The position numbers were made by a program, and so were the translations under genes. From Tethya wilhelma (taxonomy: Eukaryota; Porifera; Demospongiae; Tethyida; Tethyidae), in NCBI GenBank assembly GCA_964030475.1, contig CAXIPT010000001.1, forward strand, positions 786,229 through 850,228: DNA of 64,000 nucleotides, in the 5' to 3' direction. Under the pieces are notes generated by a model that was not told the origin of the DNA, ran no database searches, and saw only the letters and a list, made by a program, of their open reading frames with translations. Every line of letters begins with the position of its first letter. The stretch's first letter is position 1. Shown here in pieces: positions 12,201-26,000 of the stretch.

Positions 12201-12478
12201 CCCAGCGTCAGTGTGTACGGCCGAGGAACCACACCAAGTTCCCTTCAGTGCTGTCTCTGAGTCTCTTCACTGAACAAGCTGTCAGTGTGACAGTGTGCAT
12301 AGATAATACTACTCGATCTATACTGCGTGTCACAAGTCTCCGCGCGCGGACAGCAAATTGCCGCGCCGACGAATCGCGCGCATAGACATATGCGGCGCGC
12401 GCCTATCGATGAAAAGAGCTCTGGATATCCCGGATTTAGTCAACTCATTTCGCTTCAGCTGTGACTGACAGGGCAAAG
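12201..12478. promoter_or_regulatory. Head-to-head promoter between TAB1-like fusion gene and SETX
   Basis: Start codons at 12200 (minus) and 12479 (plus) are 278 bp apart. The core 12339-12403 is strikingly CpG-rich (repeated CGCGCGC, GCGGCGCGCG) in an otherwise AT-rich region. This is the layout of a shared bidirectional promoter. No TATA box is evident. Confidence 0.6.
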
Positions 12479-13408
12479 ATGGTAAGCCGATAAATGATTC
12501 TATTCTTTCAATTCGTAACATAATAAGCACAAGCTGTACCCACTGTGTAGAGGCGTTCTGAGCCTACCTTTCCAATTCAGGCCCACCACCAACAGCTAGC
12601 AGTTGCAGCGGCATAGAAGTATAGTTGCAATGACTTGAATGAGTGTGTGATCATAGTAAATATAGGTATAGATATACATAGGGTATGATATATAGTATTG
12701 TGCGAGAGGCTCAGTCACATCCATTGCTTCCGCACAGTCACTGCAAGTGGGCATGTGCCATGACCAGAGTAACTGTGGTTTCAACATAATATGCATGGGT
12801 TGATAAAATGTCTTCTTTTCTGTGATTTGCAGGATGATGATGTGATCGTGATCAGCTGTGTGTGGTGCTCTGACCCTTCCTTCGTGGAGGACCATCTGGA
12901 CGAGTTCATCAGAGTAACGGCCACTGAGAGAGACACCAGGAGTCCAACCACTGAGCCTCCATCATGGTACCAGGATGCAACATCTGACCTCTCCAGCTGT
13001 TTTGATTGTGTTGAGGAGTATCACAGAGCCGTGTTGGAAAGAGATGATGGTGGCCTTAGGGAGCTGGCCTACAGGAACGACTCACAGAGACTGGGGTTGT
13101 ATCTTGGAGGGAAACTGGAGCTGATTGAGAGCAGAGAGAGGAGGGCATCGGGGGACAGTGACGAGGAAGAAGAGATGGGTCAGTTCTGGCCAAGACTGCT
13201 CACCTTGCAGAAGGACTTGGAGTGTCCACTGAAAGAGATCGTCAAGTATCCTCACTTGCTCCTCTGCTCTGAGCTGGCCCAGCTCTTCACTGATGTTTTG
13301 TTGTTGCTGGAGGAGAACCAGCAGTCGTTTGAAGTGAGCTCCAAATATCCTGGTGTATACTTGCTCCTGGTACACCCCAAACATCAGGTATAGCCCACAT
13401 TGATAGCA

Positions 13409-13451
<43 letters not shown>

Positions 13452-14717
13452 GTGATGTGATGACTACAGTAACTGTTGTTGTAGGTACGTCGTTGGGCGG
13501 TGTGTGCAGTTCAGAGTTTGGGGTTGGTAGAATGGGAGGAGTATGATGACTTGGAGGAGGTCATCCAGTGGTTAATGAACGTCATCACCTTTGATTTGTT
13601 CTCTCAAACAGAACCAACTGATGGTAAGATCATGTAGGGCCTTTTTCATGGGAAGCAATTAATGGCGATTTAATTCTTGGAATTGTTAACAATAGGTTTT
13701 CATGAATACGATTGCCTTGCTCAGCATTAAATTTTATCTTTAAAGATCAACACCAAATCCAATTTGTTTCCCTTGAAAAATGGAGCCCTATGTAAGGCTA
13801 TGTTATCATTGGTAGAAGTTTTAGGAGCTCCACTACTTCAGTTGTAATCCACAAACCATCGCCGTTGTATGGGTTATACCTCAACAATCCATGAAAAATT
13901 ATCTTACAAACCACATTGGTATTGTTGTGTGTGTTTACCTGCAGTTGGTTCTACACATTATGGAGCTGATTGTCCCATTCTTCCAAAGCATCTCTTTGCT
14001 CATGACTCCCCCAAAGACTTCTGGGTGGGTCTGTGTATGCTCCTCTCCTCCCTGGACTCCAGCTCCATCTCCACCAGGCTCCTGAGCTGCAGGAGTGGAC
14101 ATGTCGAACTCGTTAACACCATCATCAGCTCTCTCAAATCAAATGACCAACAATCATCCACTTCGGTTGTCTTCTGGCCAGCTCTTCAGTGCTTTTCCAT
14201 TCTCCTCAGTCGAATGCTATATCGGTTTTGGCAACATACTTTCGAAGATCCCTCTCGTGTTTTACAAATGGTGATGGACAATCCTCACTTCAAGGAAGAA
14301 GTAGTCCAATGGGCGTACAAGACCCAGCCCCACTCTAAACCTGATAGCGACGAATCAGATAGTGAGGAGATGATGTCCAACAGTCAGATGGTCTACTCCT
14401 CAGAGAATGTACGGCACCTGGGGTTTGAAGGTTCTGCCAGTCACGAGAGCCATGGGTCAAAGAACAAAGACATCTTCTCTTGGATAGCTCCCTTCTTGCA
14501 GTCCCTGCTTGATTTTGGAGATGCCAGCAATGAATCTATTGTTCTCCTCTTTCAGTCGATTAAGGGTTTCTTTGGTGCTCTTGATCAGCGGGAATCAAAG
14601 AAGATTTACGATAGTCTTCTCTGCAAGGAGTCTTTCTTCACACTGTCTTGTATGGTGGAGCTTCTTTTCACAAAGCAAGCGTACATTCTCCTGCTAGACC
14701 TGGAAGGCTACTGGCTC
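12479..14717 (+). CDS. SETX: Senataxin N-terminal exons (plus-strand part, cut at contig end)
   Basis: Exon 1 contributes only ATG (12479-12481) before a GTAAGC donor. Exon 2 is 12833-13387, exon 3 is 13485-13623 and exon 4 runs from 13945 to the contig end at 14717. Phases match throughout and give MDDDVIVISCVWCSDPSF at the N-terminus. The product is the helical N-terminal region of a senataxin/Sen1-like RNA/DNA helicase. The assignment comes from the helicase exons that complete the gene on the minus strand. Exons 3 and 4 are repeated in inverted orientation at 26987-27125 and 25502-26665, where exon 4 is complete. The stop at 14757-14759 on this strand lies beyond the N at 14718 and is artefactual. 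Confidence 0.85.
13413..13450. repeat. GT microsatellite in SETX intron 2
   Basis: (GT)n tract; its inverted counterpart is the CA tract at 27162-27244, which is longer (length polymorphism or assembly difference). Confidence 0.95.
13451..14717 (+). repeat. Inverted duplicate (unmerged contig overlap) of 25893-27160
   Basis: Positions mirror exactly (coordinate sum 40610): exon boundaries 13485 and 27125, 13623 and 26987, and 13945 and 26665 correspond with no visible base differences. The plus copy ends at the N at 14718 and the minus copy ends in a CA microsatellite at the N at 27245. This is best read as one locus assembled twice in opposite orientations. Confidence 0.85.
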
Positions 14718-14820
14718 NAGCATATATGTGCGGAGGGAGCGGGGGCACGGACAGCATGAATAAGGCAGTAGCTGTAATAGATCTCAGGATAAAAAAGTAA
14801 ATAGAGGTTGCAATATGCCG

Positions 14821-14908
14821 AAATTCAGAGACTTGCCTTGTTTCATTGCTTTTTACCGCACTGCCCATTCCTACATTTCTCATTTTTATAAAATTTTTAC
14901 TACTTGTA
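14821..14908. mobile_element. Half MITE of the GGAATGGGCAGTGCGG family
   Basis: CGAAATTCAGAGACTTGCCT...CGCACTGCCCATTCCTAC...TTTTTACTACTTGT, right arm only, close to the contig join at 14718. Confidence 0.7.
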
Positions 14909-14982
14909 TAATGAGGTATGAAAAGGATTATTAAAGTATTCCAGGAACAACATAATAATTACATAGAACATTCAGATCGGCT

Positions 14983-16946
14983 TCAACGTTTGCCACGAAA
15001 AATTTTCTCCCTCAGAGTTGGTTCAGAGCTGCTGCTCTTCTTTCTCTTCCTGTAGCCTGCACCAGAGCTACCACTGCCACCATATTCTGTGGTTTGAAAA
15101 GGAGCTAAGCGACCTCGATAGCCTTCAGTTTGACGATGGCTCTTGATGGCTTCAGTGCTAGCATGGGCCACTCTTCTCTTTGGTCCGCTGTGAGGTCTCC
15201 AGTCAGAGGAAGGAGGGAGGTGAGAGCTAGAAGATGGAGCCATCGCATCTGAAGACTGCTGTACAGAATGAGGAAGTACAAATGAGCGAGGATCTCTTGG
15301 TGATTGTTCTGAAGGTCGTCGGGATGGTGAATGACGGTGAGGGGATCCAGCCAATTCCCAGGTGGAGGGTCGACCGTCACACCGGCCTGAGGGAGAGGTT
15401 GGAGTGATCCTAGAGTGTCCTGATTTAGAAGGTGGGAGGAATGAGAGAGCCGTTGGAAGTGGTCGGACGGTTGATGGAGGAGGTCCTCGTGGTCGTGATG
15501 ATTCAGCCTCTGTTGGTGGAACATCCAGTCTCACACGTTTGGCAGGTGTGTCTCCATCGGGATGTTCTCGCTTCCTACTAGCAGAGGTTGAACTCATTCT
15601 GTGCATCTCTCTCTCAGTTGCTGAACTGCTGTGTGTAGAACTCCTCTCAGCAGAATAGGAAGCACTAGGAGCAGCATTTCCCCCTTCAAAGAGATGTCCC
15701 CTCTCTGTCACACAGGCAGGACTGGATGCCACTCTTGATATCGAAGTACCTGATACTCTAGTTTCCTTAACTTGCAAGGCAGTTGAACTTGTGTGTTGTT
15801 TCAAGATTGATTTAGGTGCATCACTTGTTTCTTTTCCAGGAGGTTGTCGGGACAAACTTCCACTAGCATCGGTCATTGTCCCTTGTCTTCTTGCAGCAGC
15901 CAAACTCCTAGGATCCACAAGTGTTGACGATCTTTCAACTGGTGTTGCTCCTTGAGCTTCAGGTGCTGAGTAACGTGGGATAGAAGATGAGCCTTGAGGC
16001 TGAGGGTGAGGAAGCGATGAAACTGCTGTTTCTTGTCTTGGTTTGGTCAGTTCTGAGCTCCTCTTGACAATGGACTCTGAGACAAGTCTGCTGTCATTGG
16101 AGTTCTTGACATGAATGAGAGCCTTGCACTCCTCACAGTGATCCAACAGAGCACACCAGTCACTGTTGATCTGTCAGGAGACAGGCAAAGAAGATATCAA
16201 ACTGAAACTAGAGTTGAACAATTTCATGAGTGAGCTTACTTTCAACGAATTGAGGTTCCCAAGAATGTAAAGGGCCCTTTTGCCTCGTGTCAAAGCCACA
16301 TTCATCCTCTGACGATTGGACAAAAACCTACACCAGGGATGATAGAACAAACACATTATTTTATAGAACCACACTCACATTTGTCACGTACTGTGTAGCT
16401 CTTACCCTATGGAGCCACTCTGACTGTGAGCTCTGACACAGGACAACAGTATAACATCTTTCTCTCTTCCCTGCACTCAGACAGACACAAGAATGACAAT
16501 ATAAATATATACACACAATAGCAATAGACACAACATCATGAAAATGATTAGATAAAGCCATTTTGTTGATAAACAAAACTATGGAGGGAAAGTCAAGTTT
16601 GTATTAATTTGGTAAGGATCACTATTACAACAAGTTTTTTTTTCTTGTGTCCGTATATAACATATGTCACTAGAGCACAGGCTATAATAATACCTGGAAT
16701 CCATCAACCGTTCCAATATCAATACTCTTCCCATCATTCCTACAAGAAACACAAGCAAAAGTCAGAGAGAAAACTACAGAAGTTGACCTACTAACTTGAT
16801 GTTCCTCATCAGTTCTTCCCTGATGAGTCTCTCCTGGGCCTTGTAGGGGGTGATCACTCCAATGGTGTAGGGAGGCACCTTCATCATCACTAGGAGGTGG
16901 ATGATGGACACCAACAGCTTACACTCTTCCATGTTACGAATCGATC

Positions 16947-17037
<91 letters not shown>

Positions 17038-17038
17038 N

Positions 17039-17085
<47 letters not shown>

Positions 17086-20000
17086 ATGTGTAGGAGTGTA
17101 TACATAATAAATTATGTAAAGTCCATCTGGTTTGAGAATGCCGCCAGAAGTGTAATAATAAGATTCATGCAAAACTTTTCATATGGGACAAAACAGCTAA
17201 CTTTTGACTGGTAAGGTTCAGGAAGTTGGAAAAGCAATCAAAAGAACAGGTAGAATGAGGGCTTTCCAATGGTGCTTGAAATTTTGAAATCGGTTGGAAG
17301 TTATTTGATTTTTTCTGCCGGCATTCTCAAACCAGTGGGACTTCAGCTCATGAAGCTAAAGGTCTGAAGTTTATGAACCAACCTTGATGTATCTGAGAAG
17401 CTCTCTCTGCCATTCATCACATCAAATACAACCAGTGATCTGAATCTAAACTGATTCCCAACTTGCTCCAGTGATCTGTGAAACAGATACAGTGTAACAT
17501 CATGTAACACTGTGTGACCTCAAGACTCACCGGTCAGTGATGAGTTGATGGTTGTAGAAATGGAGGGAAGGGAATCGACAAATCTCAGGCAGCATCCTGT
17601 ACTGAGTGGTCAGCATCATGACAGGGTTGTCTGGGGGGACAAGAGTAGGGGATCATGTTAATGCAAATATTGAGAACAAAACAAGATTCACATTGCCTTC
17701 TACCCAGGCCCTTCCCTCCTTGAAAAATGAGTAAAAGGTCAAAGGAGAGAGCCTGGGTACAAGGCTAAGATTCCCATAGATAATGCATTCGCACACAAAA
17801 TACTTCACTATGCACTCATGGAGACCTGTATACCAATTCCCACCCACATCCACCCACCCACCCACACACACACCCACACACCTCGCTGAGGTAGCTTAGA
17901 GAAGTGGTTGTAGAATCTCTCAAAGAGACTTTGGTTGAAGCCAAACTGAAGAGCCCTCTGAGATCTGACGGTGGCAGGGAGCTGGAGAGGGTCTCCAACC
18001 AGGACCAGCTTCGAGGAGAGACATCGCAGAGGAATGAGGACATCCAGCTCAGTACACTGAGCAGCCTGAGGTAAAGAGACGAGATCATAGCTAGTCTACC
18101 ATACAATGTAGCACACCATTCCATCCAATGCCCACCAGAACAACCAGCTGCTTACCTCATCAACAATGACACAGGTGAAATGAAGGGGGTCACTCTCGAG
18201 ACTGCAGTAATTGGTAACTTCTATAAATAGAACAGAACTAAAGGGCACTCAATGTACATACCTATCCAGCAGTGACTTGCTGCCACTTCCAGTGAGAGTG
18301 GTGCACACAATGTCAGCATGTTGGAGGATCTTCTTACGCACTCTCCCAGCATTGTGCTGCTGGCTTCTCTGCTTCATCTGGATCTGTTGGAGAGACAATA
18401 GCAACTTGATGTGAAAGATGAAACTGTATGTCCCACGACTGATTGTATGAGACCAATACCTCCCTGTGCTGTTTCAGTAGTTCACTTCTTTCCTGTTTCA
18501 GTTCATGGAGCCTTCTCTCCTGCTCCTCTGACAACTACAGTGGGTCAATAACCCAGGTACACATCACACTAGTGGGTCAATAACCCAGGTACACATCAGA
18601 CTAGTGGGTCAATAACCCAGGTACACATCAGACTAGTGGGTGAATAACCCAGGTGCACATCACACTAGTGGGTCAATAACCCAGGTACACATCACACTAG
18701 TGGGTGAATAACCCAGGTGCACATCACACTAGTGGGTCAATAACCCAGGTACACATCACACTAGTGGGTCAATAACCCAGGTACACATCACAATAGTAGG
18801 TCCTAGGTACTTATCCCAATAGTTGGTCAATAACCCAGGTACACATCACACTAGTGGGTCAATAACCCAGAATACACATTACACAAGTCGGTCAATAACC
18901 CAGGTACACATCACAATAGTGGGTCAATGACCCAGGTACACATCACAATAGTGGGTCAATAACCCAGGTACACATGACAATAGTGGGTAAATAACCTAGG
19001 TACACATCACACTAGTGGGTCAATAACCCAGGTACACATCAGACTAGTGGGTCAATAACCCAGGTATGCATCATACCAGTGGGTCAATAACTCAGATACG
19101 CATCACACCAGTGGGTCAATAACCCAGGTACACATCACAATAGTGGGTCAATAACCCAGGTACACATCACACCAGTGGGTCAATAACCCAGGTACACATC
19201 ACACTAGTGGGTCAATAACCCAGGTACACATCACACCAGTAGGTCAATAACCCAGGTACACATCACAATAGTGGGTCAATAACCCAGGTACACATCACAA
19301 TAGTGGGTCAATAACCCAGGTACACATCATATTAGTGGTTCAATAACTCAGGTACACATCACACTACGGGATCACCCTACTGAGAAATAAAAAGCATTAC
19401 CTTTGATCTTGTAGCAAAAGATGGTTGAAGTTCATCCATCTTCTTGTCCACCTCAGTGATACGAGATCTGCATACAGAGAGTTAGATAAATCATCAACTT
19501 CTAATCAGCTTAAACAACACATCCCAATATAACTGCATTAATAACTATCAATAACTACCTAATTCTCTGTGTCAGTGCCTTGTTGGCAGTGGTAGAGTCT
19601 GTAAGAAGTGATCAGCACATCTCAAACTAAACCCCCTCCACCCAGTGACCCACCATTGACAATCTTCTTCTTGGCTAGCTCATCCAAGCTGATGGCCTTC
19701 ACATCAGGATGAATCTTATCTTGTTGGCCGATTCTAACAATGCTGAACTTGTGAGCAGAGGAGCCCAAGTTCTCCCCACCTGAAATGGGGCACAGATAAA
19801 CACTGAGAGTTGGTTGAACAATAGCCACAAAGATACCTCCTAGCTACACTATATCTATCAACAGTGTCACACAGACAATCTGGTAACAATCACTACTCAA
19901 GATAAATGTTTAGAGACAAATAAAACCATGGATTGGGAAATTTCGTCATTACATTTCATCACTAATTTGTTAAATCAACATGTTAAATTGGGTAAAAATT

Positions 20001-23000
20001 GCCATAGATAAAAGTGTTGTCACAAGCACACAGTTTTGACAGAGAGAAAATTTCCCAATCTCCTGTTATGTTCCATCATATATACCTCCATGTTGTGGTG
20101 GTCCATAGGCCAGGGAGGAGCTGACACTGAAGCTGACCACACTGTCTCTGTGGAGTCTCCTGATGACCTCATCAATACCAGCATTGGAGGGAGCACAGAT
20201 GAGAATGTGGGGCTTTCTTCTCTTCTCTTGTTGTAGGGATCTCTGGCCAGGAAGGACATTGCTCCTTGACACCGTGGGAGCTCTCTGCATACTCTGGGGA
20301 GAAACAAGATGGCATCAATAATTATTAATATGTTGTTTAGTGTAACAAGTGGGCATAATAGTTAGCCTTGTCCCCAGGCCCTCTCTGGCCCCTCTGAGTG
20401 CTGCATGCTATTACTCAAAAATTGATTTGTTAGTTTGACGACCTTTATCAATATTACATCAGCTTGCAGAAGGCCTAGCTACATAGTAAGCTTCAATTCA
20501 GAATCAAGAAACTGCTACAAAGCTAGGTGATTCAACATACTGTGAGGATAGCAGTGACGATGCCTGAGATGGTGTGTGTCTTCCCGGTGCCAGGTGGACC
20601 TTGGATGAGACAAATCCTAGGCATCGCATAACCCTCACTCACCGCCTTCACTACATTGTGGATCACCTTGGTCTGAGAGCTGTTCAACTACAGTGGGAGG
20701 GACACACAACAAGTCACAGTCATAGGACGCAATACAACATTCACTTTCAATGACACACACACCACAGTAGCAGTAAAAACACATATGTCCATGAAGGGGC
20801 AAAAGATTAGGAAAAAAAAGACAAAAACTTGCAAGAACAAGTTAGGATGTGGCTTTTATTGAGCAATAACAATTTAATAAAATTAGCACATCACATACTA
20901 GATTTCCTTAGCCCCCCCTACAATACAACACTCACTTTCTTCATGGTGAGGTCCACATTTGGCATCCCTTGGTGAGCAGAGGAGAGACAGAAGTAGTGGC
21001 TGCCCCTCGGACTGAGGATGTCCCTCACGAGCAGACTTCCATGGAGGTTGATGAGAGCGTTCCACTGTCGTATCATGGTGGTGAGAGAGCCCACCACCTT
21101 GATGACCCCCTGAGAGCCCTCCAGGGGAAGGTGGACCAGCGACTCCATCCCACTCACCTTCAGAGAGAGGTCAAGCTCACACTGAGGAAGGGAGAAGTCG
21201 GAGGATGGCTGACAGCCACCACCAGGAGGAGGAGCTCTGGAAGACGAAGGGCCTAGGAAGCTACGGCTCAGAGATTCAACGAAAGCGAAACGGTACTGGA
21301 AATGGTTGAGGGCTCCAGTGTGCAGCATCACAGAGGGAATCCTGTCACTGAACTTCTTGAACTCCAGGATGACCAAGTCTCGTTCATTGGGATGGGCGTA
21401 CACCTTGGCCTTGCTGTGTGAGATGACTGACCTGCACTTCATGATCTGAACCTGGTGGTGCTTGGACGGTGTCACTGAATGGACACCAACAGTGATCTCA
21501 GGAGGCCTCAGACCACGATTGCTCCTCACGTCCTCAAACACCTAGAGTGGGTGTGGGCAGTGACAAGTACTTATGGTCAATCTAAAGTACATACATACTT
21601 CTGAAGTTCATAGGTTCTTGGAAAAGAATGTCAGTGTAAACACACAAACATTTTAGCAAGTTTCAATTGAACATTAAAGTCTATTCATGTTCACTTAGTT
21701 TTCAAATGCTTTCTAACTTGACCATATCATATCATATCACCCAATTTCAACATTTCTAAATAGTAAAAATAGTTAACTACCCTTTACCAGTCAAAATCTA
21801 TATGTGTTTTGCCATACCATAATATGACCAAATGAAAGCAATTCTACTTCCAGGGTTCAGGTGAATGCAAATAGACTTAGGCGTAAGGACACATAACTTT
21901 ATTATAAGACTAGTGGATATTTAAGGTAAAATAAAAGCTTTAATACAACCAAACTAACACTGGTCCACAGCTCATGGAAGAATAGTGGTCTAAAGACATC
22001 GCAGTAATGGTCGTAACCATCAAACTCATCAGGCACAGGGGTCATCATCTCGTCACTCATGGGGAGCTGAGGGGGCACCACCCTTCCATCCGTGTCCTCC
22101 TGAGGGAAGAGAAAGAGAGAGGGATCCCAGGAGAGCAGCACGGCATAGAGGTCATCCATCTTGAGCTGTCTGCTTGGCTTCGTTGGAACGTGTCTGAATG
22201 AGTTAGGATGGCTGTACACGGGGCGGGAAGAAGGGAGGCGGGGAGAGAGGGGGGTTGGGGAGGCTCCAGGACATGGCTGCTTCATGAGTATCGACTTCAG
22301 AGCAGTTTTGATGACACCTGCTGTTTGTTTCGAGAGTCTGTTGGCAGTGCTGTCCTTCTTAGAGATCGCTGAGAGAGGTTTGGTTGTGGGGAACGGGGGA
22401 AGTTGGGTGAAATTAGATGGAGGTCTTCGGACGTTTGAAGCTTCCGGTCCTTTTTTCAGGATTGTCTTTCTGCCATGATACACAGTACCGGGAGCCTCAA
22501 CAAGTATTGGTTTCTTTGGTAGTGGTTTGTCTTTTTTGCGCTGGAATGTCTTAAAGTTTGAAGATAATGCTTTCTTTGAGGTTGAAGGTTTTGAGGAGCT
22601 GAGAGCATCACCTTTAGATGACAACTGGGTCCTATGAGACCCTCTTGTTCCCTTGGAGCCCAACATCTCTGGACTAACTCGAGGAAGATCCAAGGTGAAA
22701 CTCTTCAGAGGAACAGCTGGTGAATTAAAGACGTCGGTTTCAACTGGCTCATTTTCAGAGGAAAGTTGATCATTTCTCTTGACTTTTGGGTCTCTAGAGA
22801 ACACAGAGTCTGAATCACTGTCATCAGTTGAGAAGTGGACAGTTTTCTTCTTTCTTTTCTGAGCGAGCACCCTGTCAAAAGCCGTCTCATACTCACTGCT
22901 GCCACTGCTGGAGGAGTCTTCCTCAGTGGGAGCCTCCTTCTGGTGGACACACAACACAAAGTTAGGATCTGTTTGGCTGTCTGGGGTTTCCTGCAGCTCC

Positions 23001-26000
23001 ATTTTACTGCCATTGTCACTGGTTACAGTAGTAGTGGTCTCTTTGCTGACTTGAACATTTTCTTCTTTACCANTGGCTGTACACGGGGCGGGAAGAAGGG
23101 AGGCGGGGAGAGAGGGGGGTTGGGGAGGCTCCAGGACATGGCTGCTTCATGAGTATCGACTTCAGAGCAGTTTTGATGACACCTGCTGTTTGTTTCGAGA
23201 GTCTGTTGGCAGTGCTGTCCTTCTTAGAGATCGCTGAGAGAGGTTTGGTTGTGGGGAACGGGGGAAGTTGGGTGAAATTAGATGGAGGTCTTCGGACGTT
23301 TGAAGCTTCCGGTCCTTTTTTCAGGATTGTCTTTCTGCCATGATACACAGTACCGGGAGCCTCAACAAGTATTGGTTTCTTTGGTAGTGGTTTGTCTTTT
23401 TTGCGCTGGAATGTCTTAAAGTTTGAAGATAATGCTTTCTTTGAGGTTGAAGGTTTTGAGGAGCTGAGAGCATCACCTTTAGATGACAACTGGGTCCTAT
23501 GAGACCCTCTTGTTCCCTTGGAGCCCAACATCTCTGGACTAACTCGAGGAAGATCCAAGGTGAAACTCTTCAGAGGAACAGCTGGTGAATTAAAGACGTC
23601 GGTTTCAACTGGCTCATTTTCAGAGGAAAGTTGATCATTTCTCTTGACTTTTGGGTCTCTAGAGAACACAGAGTCTGAATCACTGTCATCAGTTGAGAAG
23701 TGGACAGTTTTCTTCTTTCTTTTCTGAGCGAGCACCCTGTCAAAAGCCGTCTCATACTCACTGCTGCCACTGCTGGAGGAGTCTTCCTCAGTGGGAGCCT
23801 CCTTCTGGTGGACACACAACACAAAGTTAGGATCTGTTTGGCTGTCTGGGGTTTCCTGCAGCTCCATTTTACTGCCATTGTCACTGGTTACAGTAGTAGT
23901 GGTCTCTTTGCTGACTTGAACATTTTCTTCTTTACCGGAATCACTGAAGTACTGAAATACATCCATTTCTGTCTTTGTTAAAGACAAGTTATCGATAGAA
24001 ACAGCTTCAGGAAGTGGGGATGTATCCGAATCACTTTCATCAGACAGCATGTACTGGAGCTCATCTTTCAATGAAGAACCTTGCTTTGTACTCAGCTTGT
24101 GTGTGGATTGTTCACAGTCACACTGGGGACTATCCTCTGAAAGTACTGTAGACTTTAAAGCACTGCTGGTAGCTTGAAGAGTACCAGCAATATTCATTTG
24201 TTCATTTGGGCTGGAGAGGCTGACTGACTTGCTGATCAATTTGCTGTTATGAGATTCATCTTCTTCATCTGATTCAATTTCAATCACTTCTATCTTTGTC
24301 TCAGCACTGGTTGTCACTGACACACCATCAGGCCGTGTCTGACTGTCTGGAGTTTCCTGCTCCAATCTATTGCTGATATTCTTGAGTACAGCTTTCTGTT
24401 TGCTGTCTTGACCATTTTTATCTTTATCTGGATCAGTGAAGTACTGAAATATGTCCATTTCTTTCTCATCAGGCCATGTTTGGCGGTTATTGCTGGGTAC
24501 AGTTGTACTCTTGTTGTCATGATCACCAGCACCAAGGACACTATATCGGGTTGAATCCGGTGGAACAGTAACTATCTTCATTTTGCTTTCTCGTTTCTTA
24601 GAAGATCCACTGACAACATGTTTCTTCGATCCCAGCTTCTCTGATGTAGATGTGGAGTCTTTAAGCTGTTTTGATTTAGTGAGTCTGGTGCTGGATTGCT
24701 GCAGTGTGGAGTCCTCAAGTTCATCTGTTGAGTCACTAGACTTCAGAGTCTGACGAGGCTTGAATTCAAAAAATTGTAGCTTCTTCACAGCCAACTTATT
24801 TCTTGACAGTCTCAGCTTGCTCCTCTTGGAAGGCTGTGACTGAGATTCCTGGGAGAGTGAGGGAGACTTTAGTTTCTTTCCTGGGACTTCAAAATCCTCC
24901 AATTCATCTGTGGAGTCGTCAGAAATCAACAGAGATGTGGAGTGTGGTTTGGAGAGAGATGGCTTGGAAGATAACTTGCTCTTTTGAAGGGACATTTGCT
25001 TCTTTTTCACTGATCTTCCTTTCCCCTTGTCCGCAGGTGTTCTATCACCACACTGGGTCAAGTCAGGAGTCTCTGCCTCAGAATCAAACCACTTGGGTTC
25101 AGTCTTGATCACAGGTGACATCAATAGGTCAGAGGCTACACATTTGAAGGCAGGAGAACTATAAACTGCTACACATTATACACTGTATTGAACTCACAGC
25201 GTTTCCTGCCAGAAGTGACAGAATGAACTTTTTTCTGCTTCTTCTCTGATTTAGCAGCACCTACAGAACATGTATATAAAATATCATCTTGAGATAAAAG
25301 AATCAGGCCTGGTATACTCTTACGTGTAGTGCTAGGCAGATCGTCTAATGACTTTGGTTCAGTCTTGATAACAGTCAACACATCTGATTTTGACTTTGAC
25401 CATTTCTGATCCATGGTAGCAGTGCCTACATGCAATTGAATATCTAGTCATGGAGATTAATGCACTATATCCAAAGCTACAGATAAAACACACATACGTA
25501 CCATTGTCATCCAGCTGGGACAGCTCTGGGTAGGAAACAGGCTCAAGATCAACATCCAATGCCAACTCCGGCTCAGCTAGTGATCGACGCTTCTCTTGAA
25601 GAGATTTGAGAACAGTTTTCACACAATCACATATCATGTCGGCCGACATCCAAGGTTTAGGGGGAGAGCAAGGTTGAGATCCATGGGAGTTGATGGACTT
25701 CACAAAACTAGTCAAGAAGTGTACCATACAGCGGGTCTCTGGAGTAGAGGTCTCCTCTGATTCTAGTATACTGATCACCACATGAAACATCTGTGACATA
25801 CTGCACACAACGTTGGGAAGAGAGGAGCAGTCATAGTTTTGAGTCTGAGAGAACTTCTTGATGACATGTTCAACTGTCTTTCTGACCCCAGTGAGCCAGT
25901 AGCCTTCCAGGTCTAGCAGGAGAATGTACGCTTGCTTTGTGAAAAGAAGCTCCACCATACAAGACAGTGTGAAGAAAGACTCCTTGCAGAGAAGACTATC

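Noticed and set aside
14718..14759. Stop codon ending the plus-strand SETX exon 4
   Set aside because: It lies beyond the contig join; the inverted copy shows that the exon continues for 390 nt more.
16951..17084. Long Arg-Glu or Leu-Ser repeat ORFs on both strands
   Set aside because: They are translations of a (GA)n microsatellite.
18539..19375. Regularly spaced repeats resembling a CRISPR array
   Set aside because: The units are contiguous with no unique spacers, lie in an intron of an animal helicase gene, and are a classic minisatellite.
22835..23152. Plus-strand ORFs in the 22-24 kb region with hydrophobic stretches
   Set aside because: They are antisense shadows of the large SETX exon and are duplicated only because of the assembly overlap.
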